A DNA stretch of 64,000 nucleotides from Theropithecus gelada (GCF_003255815.1 NC_037689.1:49553870-49617869); one strand, 5' to 3'; shown: positions 12,831 to 24,984, numbered from the stretch's first letter. The notes: generated by a model from the letters alone, not told the origin. Numbers and translations are program-made.

Positions 12831-13233
12831 GAAGGAAGACATGCTCCTTACCCAAAGGGGATTGAAGTGCTGTTACTCTAAAAAGGAAAAAATGAATGCT
12901 GGACATGAGAGGCCAAACAGATATCCAACTCATCCCTACTGTAGTCATTGCAGTTTTTTTGAAGAAGACTTCTGATTCTTGTTTTCCTTATAACTAAAAA
13001 AGTCAAACTTCTTTTGAATGAATACGTTTAAAGTTTAGAACACATTTGAACATAATGAATCAATATAACTTTATAAACATTTATAATTATAATCAATACA
13101 TTTTAGAAACATGAAATACTAAAGAAGAAATGAATATATTCTTGAATACCTTCAAATTTTTGCTGTGTCAGAAGCCATAAATATTTTTGAATTTTTGCAT
13201 TATGATTAAATGCAGAAGAAATAATAGTAGATT
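12831..13233. other. Unassigned AT-rich sequence
   Basis: No gene or repeat family recognised. The first 100 bases may still belong to the ERV fragment. Confidence 0.4.
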
Positions 13234-13236
13234 CTA

Positions 13237-13283
<47 letters not shown>

Positions 13284-13284
13284 A
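13234..13284. repeat. (TATC)n / GATA-type microsatellite
   Basis: About 12 near-perfect copies of the tetranucleotide TATC. Long uninterrupted arrays of this kind are usually length-polymorphic. Confidence 0.97.
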
Positions 13285-16077
13285 TTTTCTAACTTGAAAA
13301 AGTGACCTGGAAATAGATTCACTGTTCAGCAAGTCTTTGCAATTTAAGAAGTCTGCATTATATGCTAACTCTTCAGTATAATTCTAATAAAAAGAAAACT
13401 TTGTTCATTACCAATTTTAAGCTTTTTCTAATTAACTCTGAACAGAATTAGTGAAACATAGATCAGAGAAGAATATTAAAATACTAAGTTCCTAATCACT
13501 TAAGTCGGCAATATTCAAAGATCTACAATGTCATTAAAACCTCTTAAAGTTTATGAACTTCAGAAATAAATAATAAAATAAATGGCACTAGAAACCTTTA
13601 TTTTTCCTTCATATCTCACATGTGTGGCAGTGTTCTTTTTATATTTTTATTTTAAAAATAGAGAGGATAATAAGACAGATAGATGGAAGGTATATTAGAT
13701 TAATGGAGTAAAGAATAGCAATATAACTAAGACATTCAAATTTCTTTCAGCTAGAATATTTTGTAAAACTAAACAGAATATCTTGTCAGTACTCTTTTTT
13801 TCCCCTCTTAGGGAGATAAATGGTTGAATTCTTGCTTTATATGATATTCTTCAAATAAAAAATACATATGAAATTTCTAGATTATTTTGTGGCTAATGAC
13901 ACTGTTGCTGTTATTTCCAGTATCATTGTATTATGGTATTCTCTCAGTTTTTTTTATGCTCTCCTCAGGTGTTGTGATACAGTGCTCTTTTTGGCCTTTC
14001 CAATAGTGAATAATCCTCTCTTAGAAAGTACATTAAGTTTTTTGACTTCCAAAATATCAACCATCAGTCATAACGCTATTATAATAAAAAATCAATTACC
14101 TAAAAATTGGAAACACAAGTCTCATACTCTCTATGAGAATTGGAATAATTAATTCTGATACCAAAAATGGTAGTAGCGGATTTTAAAAAATTATTACTCC
14201 AGTTATGGCTCGTTTATATTCAAAAAAGACCAATTCAATTGAAATTAATTTAAGCTGATAGGGGAATTTATTTATATATACAAAAGAATGTGGACCTGGG
14301 TTCAGTCATAACTAAACATAAAGCTTAAACAATGTCATTAGTTCTTCTTTCTCCCTCCAACTCTTGCCACTGCTTATCTTATTACATTGATTCTCTCTTA
14401 AGGAGGAAGGAATTGCTGCCCTAGACCCATAGTCTACAGATTAACATCCCCATCAGAGAGAGGATCTTTGTCCATGATATCTCTGGGGGAAATTGTCCCA
14501 GGGAAAAATGATCGAACACAGGATCTTGCAGCAATCACTGGCTCAATTCTTTTTGCCCAGAAAGTAGAGGAAGAAAATATTGGGGGCAGGATTAGTTGTA
14601 TCAAAACCATATAAGATGGATTTTCCCAAGAGGGAAAATACATTCTCTTTGTGGAAAAAGTTATACATTGCATTTTGAATACACCATTCTATTTGTAAGC
14701 CATGGAACTACTCTACTGAGGTTTCAAGCTAGGCTGATTAAATACATAGAAGGCAATAAATCTGGAGGGTTATTGGGTTAATATCACTCCCTCCTTTAAT
14801 AGATTAGAAGAATGGTCCAAATAGTCTGAGTTAACTCATCAAAATAACAAGCTGCTACCAGTTATGGGGCTTCATGAACTCCTCATTTCTAAGAAGCCCA
14901 TTTCCTTCACGAAGGAATTCCTCTGTTACTTAGTTACATAGATTTGCCCTGACCTTCATTATAAATATATAGATATTTAGAGGTTTGGGAGGAAGGTTAC
15001 TCCTATCTAGTACATTGTGTTGTGTGTGGAGCTATGCTTAGCTTTCACTGTGGGATAGGTAGAGCTTAGGGAAATGTATGTGCTCTATCACTTCTCTGCT
15101 TGTAAGTTTTCTCCCAATAGACCCTGTTTTAAATCTATACCACTTGGTGTTCTGCCTGACATGTCTTAAACATTATCCTTCATGGAGTCTTAAAAGCTAT
15201 GAACTGAATCATATGATTCAAGGATTTTTACATAGTAATCAACCTGGTTCCTTAATTTGCTTATTTAGGATCACAACATATTTAAGAAAATGAAAACATG
15301 TTGAAAAAGAATCTTCCATTATCTTACCTCTTTAATTATTATTATCCCTTTTTATAAGTTTCTATTTTTTATTACAAATGATCTACTGATAATTCACATA
15401 TTCCCAAAATATCCAGTTGTCAGCTACCTAGTGATTAGTCAGTGCATTTGTTAACTGCTCACTTATTAGATATTTTTTATTTAGGGTATTTTTAAAAAAT
15501 TACTGCCTTTTATGATTTAGACAATAAATAAAGTGATCGCCACCCTTTATGGGACAGAGGAACTAAATAATTATGTCTAGAGATGTTTATTGAAAGTATA
15601 ATGTTACTTCAATAATGTGGAATATAAATGGGCACTATTCCAAAAATAAAACAATTTTTAGTGTGCAACTTCTGTTATTATGGTTCTAACATATGGAAGC
15701 ATTCTATGTTATAATATCATATGGCTTTGAAACTTCATAGAGGATGCTTAGGTATATTTTTCTATTCCATGACTGGTTGTAGAGAGTTATAAAGCTGCTA
15801 GAAAAACACAGGAGCTTAGAGAAAACTCAATAAAATATGCAAAATGAATTTGCAAAATAAAATTACAGAATTAACTTCAAAATGACATACATATAGTAAA
15901 CATTTGAACAATATACAGTAGGATGAAAAACATTCATTTCCCATTTGTCGCAGTGGAATCATAATCTAGATTTTTAAGAGAATGCACAAGAAAGCAGGCA
16001 GTTAGAAATAATTAGACAACATAACACAGGAAGAAATGCTGCATGGGGGTAACACACAGGTAAAAAGACAGTCTATT
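13285..16077. other. Unassigned sequence, no gene seen
   Basis: This 2.8 kb holds no recognisable exon or RNA gene. One 94-codon frame at 13868-14152 has no family features and sits in AT-rich DNA. The block 14330-14650 is more GC-balanced and may be an old, unassigned repeat. Confidence 0.5.
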
Positions 16078-16205
16078 ACAGTGGGAAAAAAATGGGGATT
16101 GGACTCAGGTTACTAGCTTGGGATTATAAATAGATTACTTATCCTCTTCAAAACACAATTTTCTTCTTGGCAAAATGAAAATGAGGAAACATTCATAGAC
16201 TTTTT
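16078..16205 (+). mobile_element. MIR SINE, sense, degraded
   Basis: The order of features follows the MIR core: GGATTGGACTCAGGTTACTA, then TAGATTACTTATCCTCTTCA, then TTTTCTTCTTGGCAAAATGA, corresponding to the consensus 'losing water' region with the final AAAATG block. It is strongly diverged. Confidence 0.7.
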
Positions 16206-16703
16206 AGGTGCATTAGACACAAGTAGCTATGGCATCTTTGTTCAGATTAGACATAGACACTTCTCCAGGTATGCACATCCCCATTGTCATTCATCTTGGA
16301 GTGCAGATGGAGCCTGTGTACTAATTAGAAAAGATGTTCCTTACTCCAGGCAGATGTAGCTCTGCCCCGTGAAGCAAATGACATTTAGAAGAGCTTGAAA
16401 TTGATTTCAACCCCCATTTGCCCTCTTGGCTGGTTGTGTATGTGAAGTGATCAACTTGTTCAGAACTCAGTCCTCCTATGTATTGTAAGTTCTGTTAATA
16501 CTAGTGGAAAAGTGAGAGGCAAATTAATAGTGATTGGATTTTAAGCTTTATTGATCACAGACCAAAAGTAGTAGAGCTTTGGGAAAAGGCTTAGTGTTTT
16601 TTAAAAAAATAACAAAGACTATGAAAAATGTATGGCCTTTATGTTTCAACTTTTTTATAATTAAGCCCATCTCTTCTGGATTGGGATATAGCTTCAGGAT
16701 ATT

Positions 16704-16714
16704 ATCTCTATCTA

Positions 16715-16760
<46 letters not shown>

Positions 16761-16787
16761 CTTACCTACCTATCCATCTACCTATAT
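16704..16787. repeat. (TCTA)n microsatellite with variant CTAC end
   Basis: About 15 TCTA units run into a degenerate tail of CTTACCTACC and ATCTACC units. A frame open across it gives a Ser-Ile-Tyr-Leu repeat and is a by-product. Confidence 0.96.
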
Positions 16788-17087
16788 TCCACAAAAATTT
16801 TATTTGGAAAACTATCTCTATGAGATATGAAACAATTTTAGGTAAGTGGTTTTGGTAGTAAGTCAAGAAAGTGTGACAATGCTTTGATGAATATAGCATA
16901 AGATTTCTTTATTCCAGGTTATCCTAGAGATCTTAATACTACAGCTACTGTAAATCTCCAAACAGGGATAAGCCTTACAGCATTTCCCTAAAATAATTTA
17001 TGAATAGAAACCGTTTATCTATAAGTGAGGCCTCATCCAGAAAAGCACACAAATAGAAGATCAAACAAATAACAGATAGGAGGGAGG

Positions 17088-17089
<2 letters not shown>

Positions 17090-17119
<30 letters not shown>
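17090..17119. repeat. (AG)n microsatellite
   Basis: Fifteen AG units follow an AGGGAGGGGG lead. The flanking 16900-17350 sequence has the look of an old antisense LTR, but I could not assign it. Confidence 0.95.
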
Positions 17120-17124
<5 letters not shown>

Positions 17125-17539
17125 TACAGGGATCTGGGTTTCTCAATTGTGGGAACTGGGTAAACAGTCTTTTAAAGGTTCTCCCTCCACATCTGATGCT
17201 GGAGCATAAGCAGACCTGACACTTGAGCACAAGTTGGCGCAGAAGTCAGGAAAACTAAAGGAAAATTCAAAGAAGCTAGTGTAATTCAGGTCTAGACGCT
17301 GCTTCATGCTAATAAGATCAGTCAGCAGATCACTACATGTTATCTACAAAATGGCAGCTGCTTCCTTTCTACTTGCCAATAAAAAAGTTTGAGGAAATAA
17401 TTCACTAGTAGCCTATTCAAATTCCTGAAAAACCAACTGTCTTAACTATGACTCAAAGTCCAGATGCAATAAAAGAAAGGATAACTTCTACTGCTTAAAA
17501 TTTAAAAAACTGCATGATAAAAAAAGAAAAACACAGGTA

Positions 17540-18000
17540 AAGTAAAAAGAAGACTAAAATATCTGCAATACATGCTACAAATAAAGGGTTACTATCTTAA
17601 TAAATAATCTAAAAGATGAAGTTTAACAACCTAAATAAACTTATGGAAAAATTGGCAAAAAGACATGAACAATTTTGAATTTTAAAACAATTTTAAAGAG
17701 ATACAAAAACTGTCATTAAACTTATTAAAAGATTCTAAATTTCACTTATAATGAGGAAAATGTAAATTCAAGCTAATTGACAAAATTTCTCACATTATAC
17801 ATTGACAAACATTTGAGAGCTCATTATCACCCTCTGTTGGCAAGACTGTAGAGAACAGACACTCATATCTTGCTAATGGGACTACAGAATAGTACAATAG
17901 TATAATTATGGTTAAAAATTTGACAAAATTTAAAAAATGCTTTTGAACTTTGATTCAGTAGTACCACTTTCAAAAATATAGCCAGAGGATGCACTTCAAA
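17540..18000 (+). mobile_element. Old L1 fragment, ORF2 C-terminal region, sense
   Basis: The sequence follows the L1 ORF2 C-terminal coding order at high divergence: a block ending AAATAAAGGGTTACTATC, an ATGGAAAAATTGGCAAAAAGA block, then a block near 17830 with GTTGGCAAGACTGTAGAG. It ends near 18000, where a second L1 restarts at an earlier point in ORF2. It is an L1M-type relic. Confidence 0.75.
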
Positions 18001-18009
18001 AATATAATA

Positions 18010-19090
18010 TCAAAAGGACAGGTAACAAAAGAATAAATAGACAAACTTTGTGGAAATTAAAAAATTTAGCATATCAATAAACATCAACAGAATAAAAAGG
18101 TACCCCAAAGAATGGGAGAAAATATTTTCAAACCATATATCTGATGAAAGATAATGTGAAAAAAATGTGCAAAGGGATGAACAAATATTTCTCCAAAGAA
18201 AATATACAAATGGCCGGAAGTATACAAAACAATGCTCAACATCACAAATCATTAGGAAAATGCAAATTAAAACTACAATGACGTAATACTTCATGCTCAT
18301 CAGGGTAGCTACTATAAAACAACAACAAGAAGAAATACCAAGTATTGGCAAGGCTGTGGAGAAATTGCAACACTTGTACATTTTTGGTGATAATGTAAAA
18401 TGGTGTAATTGCTGTGGAAAACTGGTGTTCTTTCAAAAGTCAAAAATAAAATTGCTGTATGATCCAGCAATTCCATTTCTAGATATATACCCCAAATAAT
18501 TAAAAACAGGGCTTCAAAGAGCTATTTATGTACTCATTCTTATAGCAGCATTATTAACAACAGCTAAAATATGGAAGCAAATAAAATGTCCATGGATGAA
18601 TGAATAGATAAGCAATATGTGATATATACATACAATAGTATATACAACCTTACAAAGGAAGGAAATTTTGTCATATGCTACAACATGGATGAACCTTGAA
18701 GACATGATAGTAAGTGGAATAAACCAGTCACAAAAGTACTTATACTGTACTATTCTACTTATATGAGATATTTAAATTAATCACAATCATAGAGACAAAA
18801 AGTAGAATGGTGGTTGCCAGAGGCTGGGGAGAGGGGAGAATGGGGAATATTTTTTAATGTGTAGAGAGTAGAATGCTATAGAGTTTCAGTTTTACAAGAT
18901 GAAAAGAGTTGTGGAGATCGATCGATGGTGATGATGGTTGCACAATGTTATTAATGTATTTAGTATTACTTAGCTCTACACTTAAATCGTTACGTTGTCT
19001 ATACCAATAAATTGGAGAAGGAAAATAATTATTTGTTAAGATAGTAAATTTTATATTATGTGTATTTTAACATAACAAAAATAGGAAAAA
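18010..19090 (+). mobile_element. Old L1, 3' end with ORF2 C-terminus and 3'UTR, sense (L1M-type)
   Basis: This copy starts again in the ORF2 C-terminal domain. It contains the recognisable pieces TGATCCAGCAATTCCATTTC and a region encoding KIKLLYDPAIPFLDIYPK (near 18445-18498), then the 3'UTR with TGGTTGCCAGAGGCTGGGGA and an A-rich tail. Because it repeats ORF2 sequence already present at 17540-18000, it is a separate insertion in the same orientation. Confidence 0.85.
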
Positions 19091-19094
19091 AATA

Positions 19095-20188
19095 ATAAGC
19101 AAGCAAAATCCTGATAACCTAATAGAAAACAGGAAAAAAAAAAATTGAACCAACACTTTAAAGTCCTCTCCACCCACCACAGTAAAGGCAAAAAGTGGCC
19201 TATAGCCATATAAAATATGCTCAAATCATTAGTAATCAACAAAATACAGATTAAAATTATAGTAAGATATCACTAAAATTTAAGAAACACAAACATACAT
19301 CCCTACACCCACACACGATACCAGGTGTAGGCTAGGATGTGTGCAATAAGAGTTCTATTAAGATGTTGGGGACAGGCACCGTGGCTGACATCTGTAATCC
19401 CAACACTTTGGGAGGCTGAGGCAGGAAGATAGCTTCCATCCAGAAGTTCGAGGCAAGCCTGGGCAACACAGTGATATCCTGTTTCTACAACAAATAAACA
19501 AAATTAGCCAGATGTGGTGGCAGATGCCTGTAGTCCCAGCTACTCAGGAGGCTGAGGTGGGAGGATCGCTTGAGCCTGGGAAGTCAAGGCTGCAGTGAGC
19601 CGAGGTTGCACCATGTAATCCAGCATGGGTGATAGAGTAAGGCCTTATTTCAAAAAAAAAAAAAGATGTTACTAAGAATATATGTTTAAAGTACTTTGAA
19701 ATAAAATTTGGTATTATCTACCAAAGTTGAAGACGTACATCACCTATTACTCAGAAATTCTACTTTTACATCTCTATTCAACAGAGTGTAGGCACTTGTG
19801 CACCAAGCAGCATGTGTAAGAACATCATTAGCATCATTACATGTAATATCTCAAATTGGCAATAATCTCAAACTAATTTAAAAGTAAAATTGATAAATAA
19901 ATTGTAGAAAGTCAGGCAATGACATGCTAGGAAACATTAACATAAGTGAATTAGTGCTACATTCATATTTCCCACTAACATAATGCTGACTAGAACAACT
20001 TAGACACTTCTAGATTATTCCATTCAGGTAACATTAAAAAATCAGGTACACTTAAAAAATAATGTTTAACGATATGTACTGAGGAAATAAAACCACAAAG
20101 AAATGAAGGAAATAACTACCATACAATTCAGGTTATCTTTGGAAAAGAGAAATAGTGATTTTGACAGGGTGTATGGGAGTTATTTAGG
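19095..20188 (+). mobile_element. Old L1-type fragment, sense, split by Alu (L1M or HAL1)
   Basis: On both sides of the Alu at 19368-19664 the sequence resembles a highly diverged L1 3' region. The left part has a block like CAAATCATTAGTAATCAACA, and the right part has TCAGAAATTCTACTTTTACA corresponding to the conserved C-terminal 'CAGCAATTCCACTTCT' region. The end near 20188 is approximate. Confidence 0.6.
19368..19664 (+). mobile_element. Alu SINE, sense, old (AluJ-like), with target-site duplication
   Basis: A full two-arm Alu runs from GGGGACAGGCACCGTGGCTG to a poly-A run. The octamer AAGATGTT flanks it at 19360-19367 and 19663-19670. The many CpG losses and features such as GCTTGAGCCTGGGAAGTCAA fit the oldest Alu class. 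Confidence 0.95.
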
Positions 20189-20639
20189 TTGAAGACTTTA
20201 TTTCTTACGCTTGAGGGTCATCAGGCAGAAATTCACTGTGTGAGAAAGGGCTGTACTGTACATTTCTACTTTGTGCATTTCCCCCACATATATTGTAGTC
20301 CACCACAAAATTTAATTAAAATGCAAAGTAATTGGTTAAAACATAATTCCGTAATACTTGGAATTGCTCTAATTACAAGGAAACACTTTTGCTTAAAAAA
20401 AGGAAGTTATAAATGTATTTGCTGGTGACAAGAGATAGACCTCAGTGACTGGTGACTGTAAACTGAGCTCACTGCTGGAAACTTTTTGATCATAATATAG
20501 TCTACATTTCACACCACTTACTTTTGGGCTACCGGAAAGGGTTGGCTTGGTCACAGTAAGAAGAGAGAGTTTAATAGAACTGAGGATAGATTTCTCTCAT
20601 TGCCCTTCAGGAAAAGAAAAAAAAAAAACTGAATAATCC
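20189..20639. other. Unassigned sequence
   Basis: No gene is recognised. The stretch 20218-20270 has weak similarity to a zinc-finger linker and may belong to the pseudogene that follows. Confidence 0.4.
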
Positions 20640-21042
20640 TAGAATGTATAGTTTATTGTAAAAGATTGCTTGTTGTTAGGAAACATGATCCACACTGGAG
20701 AGGAAGTATGAATGTAGAGAAGGTGGAAAAGGCTGTATTAATTTACTGTAAATCTAAAAAGTCATACTGGAAATACTGCATAAATGTAAAAAAAAACTGG
20801 AATGCTTTTAGTAAATATACCTGTTTTATTTTTAATACAGATGTATTACAAATCAAAAGCCTAAAAGAGAAGTTTTTGAGGGTTTTTCAATGGAAAACAT
20901 TGATAACAACAAGGTTTTAAATATAAATGAAAAGGGTAAAAAATTGGGAAAGTTTTATGGTACAACTTTCTACTTACTGCCTATAAGAAAAAAATCAATA
21001 CTGGCAAAGAAAACCAAATAAATTTATATTAAAAAAAAAAAG
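20640..21042 (+). pseudogene. Decayed C2H2 zinc-finger (KRAB-ZNF type) pseudogene remnant
   Basis: Three places match the DNA of the C2H2 inter-finger linker (HTGEKPY(E/K)C..CGKAF). The first, at 20690-20745, has CACACTGGAGAGGAA, then TATGAATGTAGAGAA, then GGTGGAAAAGGC. The second, at 20762-20813, has CATACTGGAAA, then AAATGTAAAAAAAAC, then TGGAATGCTTTTAGT. The third, at 20940-21025, reads GGGAAAGTT followed by a finger with F-x5-L-x2-H spacing (Leu and Tyr in place of Phe and His) and then ATCAATACTGGCAAAGAAAA. Frameshifts, a Cys-to-Gly change, small deletions and a roughly 80-base foreign block between the second and third matches show long decay. A 12-base A run at 21030-21041 follows directly and could be a retrocopy tail, though a finger array lacking the end of its gene would be unusual. 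The parent gene is not identifiable by eye. Confidence 0.55.
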
Positions 21043-21299
21043 ATTGCATAGCAGCCCGAGTATGATTTATTTCATGATGAATTGGACACCATTTTTAAAA
21101 AAGAGCAAGATACACCTCTCACAACCTCCAAGAAAATAGCAATGCAGATTTAAACACGTATGAATGGAAAGAATTAGATTTCCTTTCACACCAATTTTGT
21201 TTGAGGTCCGCCAATTAGATAAAGGTCCAAGTACTAAAGCTACAACATTGAAATTGCTTCCTAAAATAAAGGAAGAAAATACTTTCACAAATTTCTTAA

Positions 21300-21480
21300 T
21301 GTTCCTCAAGTACCTCCTACTAGGTATTTTCTATGTGCATTTACTTATCTCATTCAATATGCATGATCAATCAATGGAATTGGAATTATTTTCCAAGATT
21401 TACAGTTAAAGATATTGAAACTCAGAGTACATGTATTTTCTCTAGTTACATACTAAGGAATTAGAATTGTCAGAGTTTAG
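21300..21480 (+). mobile_element. MIR SINE, sense, degraded
   Basis: The block contains CTACTAGGTATTTTCTATGT, then ACTTATCTCATTCAAT, then ACAGTTAAAGATATTGAAAC, the MIR consensus order with high divergence. Confidence 0.7.
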
Positions 21481-21569
21481 ACATAGTTCTTCTGACCCTA
21501 AGACCAATTATTTTTGTGCCTACCTGCAACTTTTAGATACCATACTAATACCAGGGATTATCAGTCACA

Positions 21570-21749
21570 GTAGAGTCAGGAAAAGAGAACTCATGTCAAG
21601 TACTTCAACAAAGGGAGTTTCACAGGGGAAGGTAGTACCAAATTGTTAGAAGACCTCACAGAATAACAGGGTGAGGGGAGATAGCCCAGAGGTTATCAAA
21701 TGCAAGAAGTTGCTTCCATTACTAGGGTTGGAGAGACAATAGAAGGAAC
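21570..21749. other. Unassigned older repeat, left part, interrupted by L1
   Basis: This stretch and 23464-23900 share a GC-balanced, purine-rich character unlike the flanks. They are joined by a 9-base direct repeat at the L1 borders (AGAAGGAAC at 21741-21749, AGAAGGAGC at 23464-23472). I read both as one older interspersed repeat opened by the L1, family not identified. Confidence 0.45.
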
Positions 21750-23463
21750 ATTCCATGCTCATGGATAGGAAGGATGAATGTTTTAAAATGGCCATACCTC
21801 CCAAAGCAATTTACCGAGTAAATGCTATTGCTATCACTACCAAGAACATTCTTCGCAGAATTAGAAAAAAACAAAAACAAAAACGACTCTAAAACTCATA
21901 TGGAATCAAAAAAGAGCCTTAATAGCAGTCCTAAGAAAAATGAAGAAGACCAGAGGCATCACCTTACCCAACTTCAAACTATACTAGAAGTCTACAGTAA
22001 CCAAAACAGCATGTTTGGTTACAATAACCAAAACAGCATGGTACAAAAACAGACACATAGACCAGTAGAATCGAATAGAGAACCCAGAAATAAATCTGGA
22101 CACCTACAACCATCTAATCTTTGACAGACTTGACAAAAATAAGCAATGGGGAAAGAGCTCCCTACTCAATAAATGGTGCTGGGATAACTGACTAGCCATA
22201 TGCAGAAAATTGAAATTGATCCCTTCCTTGCACCACATACAAAAATCAACTCAAGATGGATTAAAGGCTTAAATGTAAAACCTAAAACTAAAAAACCCTG
22301 GAAGATAACCTAGGAAATACCATTCTGGATATAGGCCCTGGCAAAGATTTCTGATAAAGATGCCAAAAGCAATTGTGACAAAAAGAAAAATTGGCAAATG
22401 GAATCTAATTAAACTAAAAGGCTTCTGCACAGTAAAAGAAACTATCGACAGAGCAGACAACCTACAGAATGAGAGAAAAAATTTGCAAGCTATGCATCAA
22501 ACAAAGGTCTAATATCCAGAATCTATAAAGAATTTAAACAAACTAATGAGCAAAGAACAGAAAACCCCATTAAATAGTGGGCAAATGACGTGAACAGATA
22601 TTTTTCAAAAGAAGGCATTCAGGTGGCCAACAAGCATATGAAAAAGTGCTCAACATCATTACTCACTAGAGAAATGCAAATCAAAACCACAATGAGATAC
22701 CATCTCACACCAGTCAGAATGGCTATTATTAAAAAGTCAAAAAATAGCAGATGCTGGTGAGGTTGTAGAGAAAATGGAATGCTTATTCCATTATTCCCAC
22801 CACTGCTGGTAGGAATGTAAATAAATTCAGCCACTGTGGAAAGCAGTTTGGGAATTTATCAAAGAACTTAAAACAGAACTACCATTTGACCCAGCTATCT
22901 GATTATTGAGTATGTACCCAAAGGAATATAAATTGTTCTATCATAAAGACCCATGCACATGTTAGTTCAGTGCAGCACTGTTTACAACAGCAAAGACACA
23001 GAATCAACCTAAATGCCCATTAACAGTAGACTGGATAAAGAAAATGTGGTACATATACACCATGGAATACTATGCAGCCATAAAAAGAATGAGCTCATGT
23101 TTTTTTGCAGCAACATGGGTGCAGGGAGGCTATTATCCTAAGTAAACTAACCCAGGAAGAGAAAACCAAATACCACATGTTCTTACAAGTGGGAGCCAAG
23201 CACTGAGTACACATGAACACAAAAAAGGAACAACAGACATCTGAGCCTATTTGTGAGTGGAGGGTTGAGAGGAGGGTGAGGACCAAAAACTGCCTATCCG
23301 GTACTATGCTTATTACCAGGGTGGCAAAACAATCTGTATGCCAAACCCCTGTGATACACAATTTGCCTGTATAACAATCGTGTGCATGTACCCCTGAACC
23401 TAAAATAAAAGTTAAAAAAACCCCAAAAAACAATAACTCGAAAAATAAATAAATAAATAAAAG
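21750..23463 (+). mobile_element. L1 LINE, sense, 5'-truncated (L1PB/L1MA-like)
   Basis: It begins within ORF2 after the reverse transcriptase at ATTCCATGCTCATGGATAGG and runs through the C-terminal domain to the 3'UTR (CTGAACCTAAAATAAAAGTT) and an A-rich tail of AAAT units to 23463. The 9-base flanking repeat AGAAGGA(A/G)C fits a target-site duplication. Frames up to about 100 codons inside it are ORF2 pieces broken by shifts. Confidence 0.93.
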
Positions 23464-24690
23464 AGAAGGAGCTGATGTTACTAGAGCCCAAGATCTGAGT
23501 TCCCTTCACAGGAGCTGAAAACTTAAAAGAAGGGCTTTTTGAGGGAGCAGCAGGAGTGGCTACCAAGGTGAATCTGGAGACATGAAGTGCTCATCTGACA
23601 GGAGCTAGAATCATAGAAGGAGCTGCAAGATGGGAGCTGGGACCTCAGAGGAAGGTGCTGCCTTGTGGGCTCTGCAACCACAGAATTGCTATAGACACTG
23701 ATAGAGATACCTCCAGAAGCTGAGACAAAGGCTTACCCTGGCTTCTCACCTCCAGTCTCCAGCCAGTGCCTCCCTGTTAGGTGAGCCCAAAAGAAGCAAT
23801 TTGACAGGGATCTGGGAATGTAGTTTGCAGGAGTCATCCTTCTGTGATCTGTAGTTTAGGGCATAGCACATGAAAGGAAGGGGAGGTGGATCTCAGAGTA
23901 AAGAGGAAAATGATCAAACCACAAAGCTAGTTTTCTAGGTCACATCAAATTATCCCAGCCCCAAAAGATGATGATGAGTAAAAATTACCTAAAGTATCTA
24001 AACAGACTAATGTTAGAATAATTAACTTGATATGTCATATTTTTATTTGTTTCTCTTGAAAATAAGTCACCATGTAACTTGAATAAATACACACTTGTTT
24101 CATTTATCAAGAAGTCTAAATAAGTAACACTGTATACAAAGGATGAGAAAGCAAGCTGAAATGTAGGAGGCAAAGAAAGATTCCTGCTATCATATAGGAT
24201 TGATTTAAAGGCAAAAAGTAGATAAATGTGAATAAGAGTCTAAAAATAAGTCTATATCTTAGTCTTGGCCATTAAAGCTTATAAGGGACATAAATTTGAA
24301 TGATAATTCCAATTGTTAGTTTTGTTAATGTCTGAATAGAGCTTTCAGAAATCAATTCTTTTGTTATGTAAAGTAGCAGCTTATAATTAGGGAAGGGGGA
24401 ATTCACATTTGAAACAAAAGAATTGATTTCTAATTCTAGGTGGTGGAAAAAAATAGACAGCACCAAGAAATGTAAGGCCAAAAAAAAAAAAAAAAGCTGT
24501 GAAAGATAAGTGCAAAAGAAATGGGAAAAATGCAGACTGGTATTTCATTAGAATACATAAGTAGTAAGAAGCTTGTGTTTTCTGTCTTATTATTTTTCTA
24601 TAATTATCCAAGCCTATAAAATCTAGAAAGAGGAATATTAGGCACATCCGGCAAGCATTTAATATATTATGTTCATTAAAAGTACCTAGC
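23464..24690. other. Unassigned: right part of older repeat, then AT-rich DNA
   Basis: 23464-23900 is the likely right part of the repeat interrupted by the L1, with wording such as TCTCCAGCCAGTGCCTCCC. The rest to 24690 is AT-rich with a 17-base A run at 24480-24496 and no recognised gene. Confidence 0.45.
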
Positions 24691-24734
24691 CAGTGCTATC
24701 CAATAGAATTTTCTGGCATAGTGAAATAGTTCTG
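24691..24734 (+). mobile_element. hAT-Charlie-type DNA transposon fossil, left end
   Basis: The terminus CAGTGCTATCCAATAGAATT is the characteristic end of a non-autonomous hAT (MER-type) element. It is cut off after 44 bases by the L1, and the remainder is found at 28956-29140 in the same orientation. A second copy of the family lies at 47455-47651. Confidence 0.75.
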
Positions 24735-24939
24735 TTTTTTCTTTTAAAAACAGCTTTACTGAAGTATAATTGATATGCAAATGACTGCACATGTATAATG
24801 TGCAAAATTTGATGAGTTTGGACATATGCAGACACCTATGATCCCATCACCACAGTCAAGGTAATAGACATATTCAACACCTCCCAAAGTTTTGTTGCAT
24901 CCCTTTGTGTGTGTTTGATTGGTTGATTATTGTTTTTGT

Positions 24940-24984
24940 TGTGTGTGTGTGTGTGTATGTGTGTGTGTGTATGCGTGTGTGTGT
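24940..24984. repeat. (TG)n microsatellite
   Basis: A TG array with two TATG/TGCG interruptions in the 3'UTR part of the antisense L1, just before the Alu insertion. Confidence 0.95.

Noticed and set aside
13234..13284. Regular short repeats that could suggest a CRISPR-like array
   Set aside because: These are uninterrupted tetranucleotide microsatellites without spacers, in a primate genome.
13868..14152. 94-codon frame on +
   Set aside because: Low-complexity hydrophobic start in AT-rich DNA, no domain, and no supporting context.
20189..20428. Possible additional zinc finger around HQAEIH near 20218-20255
   Set aside because: The histidine spacing is suggestive, but the linker does not match well and no finger cysteines precede it. 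I left it out of the pseudogene call.
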